A stretch of 64,000 bases of DNA from Halorussus caseinilyticus. Its GTDB lineage: Archaea; Halobacteriota; Halobacteria; Halobacteriales; Haladaptataceae. A program made the position numbers and the translations under genes. The stretch is taken from the NCBI RefSeq assembly GCF_029338395.1, contig NZ_CP119809.1, forward strand, positions 2,914,001 through 2,978,000, written 5' to 3'. Shown piece by piece: positions 42,096 through 51,347 of the stretch (positions within the stretch are counted from its first letter, which is position 1; every line of letters begins with the position of its first letter). Under the pieces are notes generated by a model. It was not told the DNA's origin. It saw only the letters and a list, made by a program, of their open reading frames with translations, and made no database searches.

Positions 42096-43207
42096 GCGGC
42101 GAGCAGATTTCGGAACTCGCCGCGGACGGCGCAGTAGCCGACGGCGTGACCGTGGAGGGCGACTGGCCCCTCCGCCGACTCCTGACCGAAGGCGGCGTCG
42201 GGTCCGGCCCGAAGACCGCAGACGACATGACCTACGAGCAGTCGCGCGAGGCGTTCGCCCGCGTCCTCGCCGGGAACCCCGACCCGGAGACGCTCGGGGC
42301 GTTCCTGCTGGCGAACCGCTGGAAGGAGAGTACGCCCGAGGAGTTGGCCGGGTTCACCGACGCGATGCGGGACCTGTCGGTCCGGACCGCCGCGCCCGAG
42401 GTTGACCCCGTGGACTGCGGCGGCAACTACGACGGCAAGCAGAAGACGGCAGTTCTCGGAGTCGCCTCGGGACTGGTCGCCGCCGCCGCGGGGACGCCCG
42501 TCGTCGCCCACAGCGGTCCGGGTCTCCCGGCGAAGTACGGCACGACCTACGGCGACGTACTCGCCGAAATCGGCGTGCCGACCGACCTCGAACCCGCCGA
42601 GAGCGCGGCCATGACCGACGAGGTGGGCTTTGGCTTCTACGCCCAGTCGAAGTTCAACCCGCTGGTCCACGAGCGTCGGCCCGCCCGGAAGTCGGTCGGC
42701 GTCCGGACCTCCATCAACACGGTCGAGACGCTGGCGAACCCCGCGAACGCGAGCGTCCACTTCGGGAGCTTCTACCACCTCTCGTACGCCGAGCGCATCG
42801 CGGGCACCGTGCGCGAGAGCGCCGAACTCCCCGTAGAGCGCGTCGTGATGGCTCAAGGCATCGAGGGGTACGACGACGTTCGGCCCGGCACGACGCGAGT
42901 CGCCGAGTGGTCCGGCGGCGACATCGAGGACGGCGAAGTCGAGACGCCCGAACTCGGCGTCGAGTTCGAGCGCGAGGACCTCCGCGTCGAGGACCTCCCG
43001 GCCGACTCCGCCGCCGTCACCGAGCGCGTGCTGTCCGGCGAGGGAGACGGCCCGGTCGCCGACGCGGTTGCGCTCAACGCCGGATTCCGAATCTACGCGG
43101 GCGGCGACGCCGATTCGGTCGGCGAGGGCGTCGAGCGGGCGCGAGACGCCCTCGCCGACGGGAGCGCGGAGGCGCGTCTCGACGCGCTCCGCGCGTTCGA
43201 GCCGTAG
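42092..43207 (+). CDS. TrpD2/YbiB-like anthranilate phosphoribosyltransferase homologue
   Basis: 371 residues, GTG start overlapping the SUMT stop. Nucleoside phosphorylase class III/TrpD fold: helical N-terminus, VDCGGNYDGKQKTAV, VAHSGPGLPAKYGTTYGDV and FHLSYAE-like segments. The canonical TrpD glycine-rich phosphoribosyl diphosphate loop (GTGGD) is replaced by CGGNYDG, so tryptophan synthesis is unlikely. Last gene of the nirA-siroheme operon; its role there is unknown. Confidence 0.8.
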   Translation: MSGEQISELAADGAVADGVTVEGDWPLRRLLTEGGVGSGPKTADDMTYEQSREAFARVLAGNPDPETLGAFLLANRWKESTPEELAGFTDAMRDLSVRTAAPEVDPVDCGGNYDGKQKTAVLGVASGLVAAAAGTPVVAHSGPGLPAKYGTTYGDVLAEIGVPTDLEPAESAAMTDEVGFGFYAQSKFNPLVHERRPARKSVGVRTSINTVETLANPANASVHFGSFYHLSYAERIAGTVRESAELPVERVVMAQGIEGYDDVRPGTTRVAEWSGGDIEDGEVETPELGVEFEREDLRVEDLPADSAAVTERVLSGEGDGPVADAVALNAGFRIYAGGDADSVGEGVERARDALADGSAEARLDALRAFEP

Positions 43208-43370
43208 CTCCCTGTGGCTCGGTAGTCTGAACTACGGTCTGGATGGCTATTAGCCGTATTTTTGTTTTCTTCAGCATCGTATTCCATTTCTTAGAATTTC
43301 TATAGCTTGCTATAGCTCTCGCCGCGCGGACGCACAACGCTTATCTAAGCACTCCCCAATCGTTCGACCG

Positions 43371-43817
43371 ATGACCCGCATCGCCTTCGTCTGCGTCCAG
43401 AACGCCGGTCGGAGCCAGATGGCCGCCGCGTTCGCCGAGCGTGCGGCCCGCGGCCGACGCGAAGCGTCGGCGCGGGCCTCCGAGTCCGTCGAAATCGTCA
43501 CCGGCGGCACCGACCCGGCCGACCACGTCCACGACGAGGTGGTGGCGGTGATGGCCGAACGCGACTTCGACCTCTCGGACCGGACGCCCCGTGAAGTGAC
43601 CCACGAGGAGTTACAGGACTGCGACTACGTGATTACGATGGGCTGTTCCGCAAAAGACGTGTGTCCGGCCACGTGGTCCGGTGAGAACCGCGACTGGGGA
43701 CTCGACGACCCCGACGGGCAGGACCTCGACGCCGTGCGGGAGATTCGAGACGAAATCGAGCGGCGGGTCGGCGAGTTGTTCGCGGAGTTGGACCGCGAGC
43801 GAGCGGACGAGCGATAG
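43371..43817 (+). CDS. Low-molecular-weight phosphatase/arsenate reductase family protein
   Basis: 148 residues. The phosphate-binding loop is CVQNAGRSQ near residue 8, with the general-acid Asp near WGLDDPDG and Cys in MGCSAKDVCP, a pattern closer to thioredoxin-linked ArsC than to tyrosine phosphatases. An insert (ERAARGRREASARASESVE) follows the loop helix. It lies alone; no arsenic efflux gene is nearby, so arsenate reduction is inferred from family only. Confidence 0.85.
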   Translation: MTRIAFVCVQNAGRSQMAAAFAERAARGRREASARASESVEIVTGGTDPADHVHDEVVAVMAERDFDLSDRTPREVTHEELQDCDYVITMGCSAKDVCPATWSGENRDWGLDDPDGQDLDAVREIRDEIERRVGELFAELDRERADER

Positions 43818-43932
43818 AACGAGCGCCGCGACCCGACGGACGCTCGCCGGAAAGTGGAAACCGGAACGCGTAGTCCGGACCGGCCGTTCCCGAGTAGGAA
43901 GATTCTTCCCTCCGCGCGTCCCAGATTCCCCC

Positions 43933-44106
43933 ATGAGTGAGTTTACTGTTCGCGGCAAGTTCCAGTCTCGAGACGGCTGGCAGGAGTTCGAGACGACTAT
44001 CGACGCCGAAAACGAGAACGTAGCCGAGGAGCGCACCTACACGAACTTCGGCAGTTACCACGGCGTAAAACGCACCGAAATCGAAGTCGAGGAGGTCGAA
44101 GCCTAA
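43933..44106 (+). CDS. rpl18a: Large-subunit ribosomal protein eL20 (LX/L18a)
   Basis: 57 residues: MSEFTVRGKFQSRDGWQEFE, then YTNFGSYHGVKRTEIEVEE, the typical archaeal LX pattern. The stop overlaps the prefoldin ATG (TAATG). In many archaea this gene directly follows aIF-6; here a siroheme/reductase segment intervenes. Confidence 0.95.
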   Translation: MSEFTVRGKFQSRDGWQEFETTIDAENENVAEERTYTNFGSYHGVKRTEIEVEEVEA

Positions 44107-44567
44107 TGATGGGTGGCGGCAACCCCGAACTGCAGGAACTCTCCCAACAGCTTCAGGAACTCGAAGAACAGCAGGAGGAACTCGAAGGCGAAATCGAAGA
44201 CCTCCGCGACGAGAAGGGAGACATCAGCGAAGCCATCGAGACCATCGGCGCGCTCGAAACCGGTTCGACGGTGCAGGTGCCCCTCGGCGGCGGCGCACAC
44301 GTCCGCGCGGAAGTCCAAGACCTCGACGAAATCGTCGTGGAACTCGGCGGTGGCTACGCGGCCGAGCGAGACGAGGAGAACGCGGTCCAGACCCTCGAAA
44401 ACAAGCAGGACACCCTCGACGAGCGCATCTCGGACCTCGAAGACGAGGTTAACCAAGTCGAAGAGGAGAGCGCCGAACTGGAGCAGAAGGCCCAGCAACT
44501 CCAGCAACAGCAGATGCAACAGCAGATGCAGCAGATGCAGGGCCAGCAGAACGACGAGGACGAGTAA
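44106..44567 (+). CDS. pfdA: Prefoldin alpha subunit
   Basis: 153 residues. Long N- and C-terminal coiled coils (ELSQQLQELEEQQEELEGEI; LDERISDLEDEVNQVEEESA) flank a beta hairpin region (VQVPLGGGAHVRAEVQDLDE). It is a subunit of the jellyfish-shaped prefoldin chaperone. A Gln-rich tail (QQQQMQQQMQQMQ) follows. A second Met codon follows immediately, so the exact start is ambiguous by one residue. Confidence 0.95.
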   Translation: MMGGGNPELQELSQQLQELEEQQEELEGEIEDLRDEKGDISEAIETIGALETGSTVQVPLGGGAHVRAEVQDLDEIVVELGGGYAAERDEENAVQTLENKQDTLDERISDLEDEVNQVEEESAELEQKAQQLQQQQMQQQMQQMQGQQNDEDE

Positions 44568-44573
44568 CCGGCG

Positions 44574-45638
44574 ATGTTCGATAGCCTGAAGGACAAACTC
44601 GGGAGTTTCCGCAAGGACGTTGAGGAGACGACCGAGGAGAAGGCCGAGGAAGCGGAGGCCGAGGCGGAAGCCGAGGCCGACGCCAGTCCGGAGGAGTCGC
44701 CGGACGCCGAACCCGACTCGGGGTCCGACGAGAGTTCCTCGTCCGGCGGCGGGTTCGCGGCGAAGGCCAAGTCGTTCGCCAAGGGCGAAATCGTCATCGA
44801 AGAACAGGACCTCGAAGACCCGCTCTGGGAGTTGGAGATGGCCCTGCTGGAGAGCGACGTGGAGATGAGCGTCGCCCAAGAGATTCTGGACAACATCCGG
44901 GAGGACCTCATCGGCGCGACTCGCTCGTTCAGTAGCGAGACCGCAGACGTGGTGGAACAGGCGCTCCACGACTCGCTGTTGAAGGTCATCTCGGTCGGTC
45001 AGTTCGACTTCGACCAGCGAATCGCGGAGGCCGACAAGCCCGTCACCATCATCTTCACGGGCGTCAACGGCGTCGGCAAGACGACCACCATCGCCAAACT
45101 CTCGAAGTACCTCGAAGACCGGGGTCTGTCGGCAGTGATGGCCAACGGCGACACCTACCGCGCCGGGGCCAACGAGCAGATTCAGGAACACGCCGACAAC
45201 CTCGGCAAGAAACTCATCACCCACGAACAGGGCGGCGACCCCGCGGCAGTCATCTACGACGCCGTGGAGTACGCCGATTCCCACGACATCGACGTAGTGC
45301 TGGGCGACACTGCGGGTCGCCTCCACACCGACGAGGGGTTGATGGACCAGTTGGAGAAAATCGGCCGCGTGGTGGGTCCGGACATGACCCTCTTCGTGGA
45401 CGAGGCGGTGGCCGGACAGGACGCGGTTCAGCGCGCAAAGCAGTTCAACGACGCCGCCGAAATCGACGGCGCGATTCTGACGAAGGCCGACGCCGACTCG
45501 CAGGGCGGGGCGGCCATCTCCATCGCGCACGTCACCGGCAAGCCGATTCTCTTCCTCGGCACCGGGCAGGGGTACGACCACATCGAGAAGTTCGACCCGG
45601 AGAATCTGGTCGAGCGACTCCTCGGCGACGAGGAGTAG
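44574..45638 (+). CDS. ftsY: Signal recognition particle receptor FtsY
   Basis: 354 residues. Membrane-associated GTPase receptor for SRP. The acidic N-terminal region (about 18-60, Glu/Ala-rich) precedes the N domain and the G domain: GVNGVGKTTTIAKL near 163, DTAGR near 245 and TKADAD near 302. It follows pfdA by 6 nt. srp54 lies 0.8 kb downstream, the usual archaeal neighbourhood. Confidence 0.96.
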   Translation: MFDSLKDKLGSFRKDVEETTEEKAEEAEAEAEAEADASPEESPDAEPDSGSDESSSSGGGFAAKAKSFAKGEIVIEEQDLEDPLWELEMALLESDVEMSVAQEILDNIREDLIGATRSFSSETADVVEQALHDSLLKVISVGQFDFDQRIAEADKPVTIIFTGVNGVGKTTTIAKLSKYLEDRGLSAVMANGDTYRAGANEQIQEHADNLGKKLITHEQGGDPAAVIYDAVEYADSHDIDVVLGDTAGRLHTDEGLMDQLEKIGRVVGPDMTLFVDEAVAGQDAVQRAKQFNDAAEIDGAILTKADADSQGGAAISIAHVTGKPILFLGTGQGYDHIEKFDPENLVERLLGDEE

Positions 45639-45656
45639 TCCGACCGTCCCGTTTTC

Positions 45657-45932
45657 TCAAGCGTACCAGCGCCGCACCGCCACGACGACGTTCACGGCGA
45701 CGAGACACGTCGCTATCAGGCCGAGCGTGAACAGTTCTACCGGGAGGTTGCGGAACAGCACCCAGTACGACGCCGAGAGGATAGCCAGCGCCACGACGAT
45801 GTTGTACGCGTCGGCCGCCAGTTCGCCCGCCAAGTCCGTCGTCGTCTGCGTGCGAGGTTCCCCGGTCACGTCGGGGTGGTCGCCGTTCGTTCCGACCGAG
45901 CTATCGCGTGCCTTGTTTAAATCGCGTGCCAT
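45657..45932 (-). CDS. Small two-helix membrane protein (91 aa)
   Basis: Hydrophilic N-terminus (MARDLNKARDSSVGTNGDHP), then two hydrophobic helices (about 42-60 and 66-86), ending VVVAVRRWYA. Convergent with ftsY. No family recognised. The 270-bp gap beyond its start is moderately AT-rich and shows only promoters. Confidence 0.65.
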   Translation of the reverse strand: MARDLNKARDSSVGTNGDHPDVTGEPRTQTTTDLAGELAADAYNIVVALAILSASYWVLFRNLPVELFTLGLIATCLVAVNVVVAVRRWYA

Positions 45933-46203
45933 GCATTGAAGATATGCGGGCGAGAATTTCTGACGGGACGTGATAAGCGTATCGGCCGATAGGACGTGTT
46001 CGATGCGTCACGACGAGAGCGAGCGCTAAACTGGAAAACACAAAGAGACGACTCCTCGATAATTCCTGTTTCGAGACGAAGCACGGTGCTAGGACACCGC
46101 GCACCTCCGTCGTGAATAGTCTCTGGTTGCGTCAGCCGAGTCTACCTCAGCCTTCGGCTACGTTATATCGTTTCGCGTCTCGACTTATAGGATTTTTGGT
46201 GAA

Positions 46204-46350
46204 ATGTTGTGGATAGCTCTTTCTCTGGTAGCGATGGTCGTAGTTGGTCTGCTCGGCCTTCGGCTCGTGCCGAAGCGTTGGGACAGCGCAGACTTGAAGG
46301 TCAGGCCGTGGGGTGTGTCGGCGGACAGCGACCCCGACAACCCCGAGTAG
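46204..46350 (+). CDS. Small single-pass membrane protein (48 aa)
   Basis: ATG 46204 to TAG 46348-46350. One N-terminal hydrophobic helix ([20 protein letters not shown]) is followed by a hydrophilic tail ([20 protein letters not shown]). TATA-like GACTTATAGG lies about 20 nt upstream. The coding bias of the tail differs from the overlapping frame that extends the SRP54 reading, so I treat it as a separate microprotein. Confidence 0.5.
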   Translation: MLWIALSLVAMVVVGLLGLRLVPKRWDSADLKVRPWGVSADSDPDNPE

Positions 46351-46444
46351 GGCGAGGGGTCTCCGCCTCGTCGGACTCTGACCCGAGTGGTACCCCCGAA
46401 GCGTGCCGACTGTTCCCCGTTCGAGTAGGGAGGCTAGAAAAAGC

Positions 46445-46451
46445 CTTTAAC
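46445..46451 (+). promoter_or_regulatory. TATA box of srp54
   Basis: CTTTAAC within an A-rich context is centred 31 nt before ATG 46479 and supports that start over the longer in-frame upstream extension. Confidence 0.5.
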
Positions 46452-46478
46452 GGCCACGCGGTCTACCCTACGGTAACG

Positions 46479-47878
46479 ATGGTACTCGACGACTTGGGAA
46501 ACTCCCTCCGCGACTCCCTCGGTAAACTCAGCGGGCAGACCCGCGTGACCGAGGAAGACGTGGAAGAAATCGTCAAGGAGATTCAGCGGTCGCTCCTGCA
46601 GGCCGACGTTGAAGTCAGCCTCGTGATGGACCTCTCGGACTCCATCAAAGAGCGTGCGCTCGAAGAGGAGTCGCCCGCCGGAACCTCGGCGCGCGACCAC
46701 GTTCTCCGAATCGTCTACGAGGAGATGGTGGACCTCGTGGGCGACAGCACCGACATCCCCCTCGAAGGGCAGACCATCCTGCTCGCCGGTCTACAGGGGT
46801 CCGGGAAGACGACCACCGCGGCGAAGATGGCGTGGTGGTTCTCGAAGAAAGGGCTTCGGCCCGCAATCGTCCAGACCGACACCTTCCGACCCGGCGCGTA
46901 CGACCAAGCCAAGGAGATGGCCGGTCGCGCGGAAGTGGACTTCTACGGCGACCCCGACGAGGAGAACCCCGTGAAAATCGCCCGCGACGGTCTCAAAGCC
47001 ACGAGCGACGCCGACGTTCACATCGTGGACACCGCGGGTCGCCACGCCCTCGAAGACGACCTCATCGACGAAATCGAGGAGATAGAGCGCGAGGTCAATC
47101 CCGACCGGAACCTGCTGGTCTTGGACGCCGCAATCGGGCAAGGCGCGAAAGACCAAGCCCGGCAGTTCGACGACTCCATCGGCATCGAGGGCGTCATCGT
47201 CACGAAACTCGACGGGACCGCGAAAGGTGGCGGCGCGCTGACCGCGGTCAACGAGACGAACTCGTCCATCGCGTTCCTCGGTTCCGGCGAGGAAGTTCGG
47301 GACATCGAGCGGTTCGAGCCTTCGGGATTCATCTCGCGTCTGCTCGGGATGGGTGACCTGAAGCAACTCACCGAACGCGTCGAGCGCGCGATGGCCGAGA
47401 CCCAAGAGGAGGAGGAAGACTGGGACCCCGAGGATATGCTGAAAGGCGAGTTCACCCTGAAGGACATGCGCCACCAGATGCAGGCGATGAACAACATGGG
47501 TCCGCTCGACCAAGTGATGGACATGATTCCGGGCATGGGCGGCGGCCTGATGGACGAACTCCCGGACGACGCGATGGACGTGACCCAAGACCGGATGCGT
47601 AGCTTCGAGGTCATCATGGACTCGATGACCGAGATGGAACTCGAGAACCCCCCGCGCCATCGGCGCGAGTCAGGTCGAACGCATCGCCCGCGGAAGCGGG
47701 GAAAGACGAGGAGCGCGTGCGCGAACTCCTCGAACAGCACAAGATGATGTCCCAGACGCTCAAGCAGTTCCAAGGCATGGGCCAAGGCAACATGGAGCGC
47801 ATGATGAAGAAGATGCAGGGCGGTGGCGGCGGCGGAGGCGGCGGCGGAATGGGCGGGTTGGGTCCGTTCGGCGACTGA
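46479..47878 (+). CDS. srp54: SRP54 signal-recognition GTPase with two apparent frameshifts near the C-terminus
   Basis: Binds signal peptides and 7S RNA; essential for membrane targeting. N and G domains are intact ([54 protein letters not shown]), as is most of the M domain. Reading breaks at a C6 run (47648-47653) and again at GGGG (47698-47701). Removing one C and one G restores the expected ENPRAIGAS, then [20 protein letters not shown], then a Met-rich helix and Gly-rich tail to TGA 47876-47878. The literal frame ends at 47747. The stretch between the shifts is conserved, so these are two separate single-base gains, most simply sequencing errors. Confidence 0.9.
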
Positions 47879-48010
47879 ATTCGTCTCGCCGAGATAGCCA
47901 TCGCCGCGCTGTTCACGTCGATATTCGGGGGCGGCGCGTACCTCCTGCGATGCCATCGGATGACCGACCGACGCACCGCTTTTTTGTCCGGGCGACGTGA
48001 GTGCGAGTAG

Positions 48011-48586
48011 ATGTCCGTCCGCGAAGTCGCTGTGCAGGCCTACCGGGAGGCCCTCCCTGCGCTGGCCGCGAGCGTGGTCGGCGGCCTGTTCGCCGGTGTC
48101 GTCCTCGGCGGGATGCGCGCGGAACTCCGGGACGTACCGGGTCTGCTCGTCCTCGTACCCGCACTGCTGGCGACCCGCGGGAACGTCTACGGGTCGCTCG
48201 GTGCGCGCCTCTCGACCGGACTCCATCAGGGGTTGGTCGAACCCGCGCTGGAACTCGACGACCGGGTGACGGCGGCAGTGGCCGCGGCGCTCGCAAACGG
48301 AATTCTGGCGAGTCTCTTCGCGGCGACGGTGGCGTTTCTGGTCCTCCGGGTCCTCGCCGAACCAGTCGCACCCCTTCCAACCCTGCTCGCAATCGCGCTG
48401 GTCGCGGGCCTGCTGTCGGGAGTCGCGCTGACCGTCGCGGTGGTCTCGGTCGTCTTTGTGGGGTTCCGCCGGGGGTACAACCCGGACACGCTGGTCGGGC
48501 CGCTGGTGACGACGACCGGCGACGTGTTCGGCATCTCCTTCCTCCTGCTTTCGGTCAGATTCGTCTTGGCACTGGGAGGGATGTAA
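48011..48586 (+). CDS. MgtE/SLC41-like membrane domain protein, first of a pair
   Basis: 191 residues, about five transmembrane helices. MgtE C-terminal-domain motifs: VPALLATRGNVYGSLGARLS and TTTGDVFGISFLLL, where the Asp lines the divalent-cation pore. It lacks the cytosolic N and CBS domains of bacterial MgtE. Its stop is directly followed by the GTG of the second gene, so the two probably form a heteromeric Mg or other divalent-cation channel. Confidence 0.85.
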   Translation: MSVREVAVQAYREALPALAASVVGGLFAGVVLGGMRAELRDVPGLLVLVPALLATRGNVYGSLGARLSTGLHQGLVEPALELDDRVTAAVAAALANGILASLFAATVAFLVLRVLAEPVAPLPTLLAIALVAGLLSGVALTVAVVSVVFVGFRRGYNPDTLVGPLVTTTGDVFGISFLLLSVRFVLALGGM

Positions 48587-49144
48587 GTGCAGACGGAGTG
48601 GAGCGTCCGGGCCATCACGCGGGCGACCCTGCCGGTCCTGCTCGCGCTCACGGTGGTCGAAATCGGGAGCGGTCTCGTTTTAGGGTCGTTCGAGCCGACC
48701 CTGCTGACCTACCCCTCCCTGCTGACGCTCGTGCCCGTGACCATCGGGACCGCCGGGAACCTCGGGAGCGTGCTGGCCGCGCGCCTCTCGACGGCGTTCC
48801 ACCTCGGGACGCTCTCGTTCGACCCCGGCGACGACCAACTCGCGGGTAACGCAGTGGCGACGGTGGCGCTCGCGCTGACGATTTTCCCGGTCGTGGGCGC
48901 GGGCGCGTGGACGCTCTCGCTCGCGCTCGGGAGCGCGCGACTCCCCCTACTGACCGTCGTGGCGGTGGCGCTCGCCAGCGGCGCGGCGCTCGCGGTGGTC
49001 GCAATCGCGGTGACGCTGGTGGCGACCTACGCGGCGTATCGGTTCGAGTTAGACCCCGACGACGTGGTGATTCCGGTCGTGACGAACGCCTGTGACGTGT
49101 TGGGCGTCGTGGTGCTGTTTCTGGTCGTGCAGGTGTTGGTCTAG
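48587..49144 (+). CDS. MgtE/SLC41-like membrane domain protein, second of a pair
   Basis: 185 residues, starting at GTG. Parallel motifs to its partner: VPVTIGTAGNLGSVLAARLS and TNACDVLGVVVLFL. Together the two genes supply ten helices, as in the tandem-domain eukaryotic SLC41 arrangement, but as separate chains. Immediately adjacent and coupled to the first gene. Confidence 0.85.
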   Translation: MQTEWSVRAITRATLPVLLALTVVEIGSGLVLGSFEPTLLTYPSLLTLVPVTIGTAGNLGSVLAARLSTAFHLGTLSFDPGDDQLAGNAVATVALALTIFPVVGAGAWTLSLALGSARLPLLTVVAVALASGAALAVVAIAVTLVATYAAYRFELDPDDVVIPVVTNACDVLGVVVLFLVVQVLV

Positions 49145-49343
49145 CGGCGGTCGAGAGCGGGGTTCCCGCTTTCAGACGATAGCGCGTAGCTGACTCGGTG
49201 ATTGTACTCGATGACCGGGCGAGCGTATCGTGCGATTCTCGTCGCAGACGGGGCGACTCAATGCCCGCGGTCCGAATACAGCGGATGGGAGCAACGAACG
49301 ACCGTCATCTAATCCGCAATCTGACGATAAACGTCGGGTCGCC

Positions 49344-49838
49344 CTACGCTTGCGACGACGGGGGTGTCACCTCGTCGCCTCCCTCGGCGGGAGTTCGCAG
49401 TTTCGACCCCGCGATACCGGAGCCGATGAGCAGAAGCGCGCCACCGGCCAGCAGGAACGGTTCCGCACCGAGGACGAACACGACGGTCTCTCCTTCGAAA
49501 CCGGGGGCCTGAGGCGAGAACTCTCGATAGAGCGGCCTCCCCGGTGACCGGAACAAGTCGAAGACCGCTCGGAGCGCGTAGAACAGGACGATACCGCCCA
49601 TTGCGAACGGGACGCTCGCCAGACGTTTCCACCGAAGGGCGGCAACCGCACCGCCGACACCGACGACACCCAACTGTGCGAGCAACACTTCTTGGTGACT
49701 GAGGTCTCCGCCCCAACCGGACACGATGGTTCCCTCGTATCCGGGCGCAACGTGGACCAATCCCTGATACACGCCGACGACGACGGCCGCACACCCGGTA
49801 ACAGCCATCATCACCGGAACGAGTCCTCGATTTTCCAT
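49344..49838 (-). CDS. Uncharacterised four-helix membrane protein
   Basis: 164 residues with hydrophobic segments at about 8-26, 50-68, 76-95 and 122-145, and a soluble loop between the first two (VHVAPGYEGTIVSGWGGDLS). The C-terminal tail is hydrophilic (EGGDEVTPPSSQA). No family recognised. The region 49145-49343 shows no gene. It is upstream of kynU and on the same strand, but 150 nt separate them, so an operon is unlikely. Confidence 0.65.
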   Translation of the reverse strand: MENRGLVPVMMAVTGCAAVVVGVYQGLVHVAPGYEGTIVSGWGGDLSHQEVLLAQLGVVGVGGAVAALRWKRLASVPFAMGGIVLFYALRAVFDLFRSPGRPLYREFSPQAPGFEGETVVFVLGAEPFLLAGGALLLIGSGIAGSKLRTPAEGGDEVTPPSSQA

Positions 49839-49987
49839 AGAGAGTGGTCGTTTAACTAACCGTTAAATGTTGTCCCACTTGTAGAAGCGGCAACGTACTG
49901 TTCCGGTCTACAGTAGGGAGTGCCCGTCCCTCGTGACGAGCGACGGTCACGCGGCCGGTTCCGAAGAGAGAAACCTACTCGTTGCTG

Positions 49988-51265
49988 TCAGGTCACCCCG
50001 CCGCCGCGCGGCTCGAACTGCTCGTACTCTCGATTGTCCACGACCTGCCGCAACTGCTCGACCACTTCCCACACGTCCTCGTAACTCGTGTACAGCGGCG
50101 CGGGACAGACCCGGACGACGTTCGGCGGCCGGAAGTCCACGACCACGCCGCGCTCTTTCAGCGCCTCGCTGACTCGGTAGGCCTCGGGATGCTCGACGGC
50201 GACGTGACCGCCGCGGCGGTCGGGTTCGCGCGGCGTGCCCACCTCGCAGTCGGGCAGGCGCTCGTCCACGAGGAAGATGAGGTAGTCGGTGAGTCGGAGC
50301 GACTTCTCGCGGACTGCCTCGATTGACGTTTCCTCGAAAATCTGGAGCGACCCCGCCAGCGGCGCGGCCGAGAGAATCGGAATCGTGCCGATTTGGTAGG
50401 CTCCGGCGTCGTCGGCGGGCGTGTAGGTCGGGTTCATCTCGAACTGGGTTTCCTTGTCGTGGCCCCACCAGCCAGCGAGGGCGGGTCTGGCGTCGAAGTG
50501 GTTCTCGTTGACGTAGAGACCCGCGATGGCTCCCGGCCCGGCGTTGAGGTACTTGTAGCTACACCACACCGCGAAGTCCACGCCGACCGCCGAGAGGTCG
50601 TGGGGGACGACGCCGACCGAGTGGGCGAGGTCGAATCCGGCGAGGACGCCCCGGTCGTGGGCCGCCTCGGTGATTGCTTCGATGTCGAGCAACTGGCCGC
50701 TCCGGTAGAGGACCGAGGGGAGGAACGCGATTGCGGTGTCGTCGTCCAGCGCCCCAATCACGTCCTCGGTTTCGATGGTCCGCCCGTCCCGACTCTCGAC
50801 CACGGTCAGGGCCTCGTCGGGGTCCACCCCGCGCTGGCGGAGTTGCGCGCGGATGGCGTAGTGGTCGGTCGGGAAGTCGAGTTCGTCCACAACGATTTTC
50901 GACCCCTCCGCGCGGTCGTAGAAGGTGCCGATTAGCGTGTGGATGTTGACCGTCGTGGAGTTGGCGACGACGACTTCCTCCGGTTCCGCGCCGACCAGCG
51001 GCGCGAGTCGGTCGCCCAACCGCTCGCCGTAGTGGAACCACGGTGGGTCGGCGTCGGTCCACCCGCGGATGGCGAGGTCCTTCCACTCCGAGACGGCCCG
51101 GTCGAGCGCGTCCTCGGCTTCCTCGGAGAGCAGGCCGAGCGAGTTGCCGTCTACGTACCACTCGTCGTCGGGGTCGTAGAACCGGTCGGCGAGGTGCGCG
51201 AGGGGGTCGGTCTCGTCGCGCGCCGCGGCGAACTCCGCCCCGAGTTCGAAGTCGTCGGCGTTCAT
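49988..51265 (-). CDS. kynU: Kynureninase
   Basis: 425-residue PLP enzyme that cleaves kynurenine to anthranilate and alanine in tryptophan breakdown. Motifs: YVDGNSLGLLSEEAEDAL at 42-59, ANSTTVNIH near 100, FDLAHSVG with the cofactor Asp, and the PLP Lys in WCSYKYLNAGPGA near 238. Tail VRVCPAPLYTSYEDVWEVV is typical. No other kynurenine-pathway genes are in the window. The upstream DNA holds a split palindrome. Confidence 0.94.
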   Translation of the reverse strand: MNADDFELGAEFAAARDETDPLAHLADRFYDPDDEWYVDGNSLGLLSEEAEDALDRAVSEWKDLAIRGWTDADPPWFHYGERLGDRLAPLVGAEPEEVVVANSTTVNIHTLIGTFYDRAEGSKIVVDELDFPTDHYAIRAQLRQRGVDPDEALTVVESRDGRTIETEDVIGALDDDTAIAFLPSVLYRSGQLLDIEAITEAAHDRGVLAGFDLAHSVGVVPHDLSAVGVDFAVWCSYKYLNAGPGAIAGLYVNENHFDARPALAGWWGHDKETQFEMNPTYTPADDAGAYQIGTIPILSAAPLAGSLQIFEETSIEAVREKSLRLTDYLIFLVDERLPDCEVGTPREPDRRGGHVAVEHPEAYRVSEALKERGVVVDFRPPNVVRVCPAPLYTSYEDVWEVVEQLRQVVDNREYEQFEPRGGGVT

Positions 51266-51347
51266 GTGGACAGCGAGCGGCGGAATCGGGTTAGGTGTTT
51301 GGTCTCTGGGTTGTTTCCTGTGGGAGAGTCACCGCGACAATCGTCGG

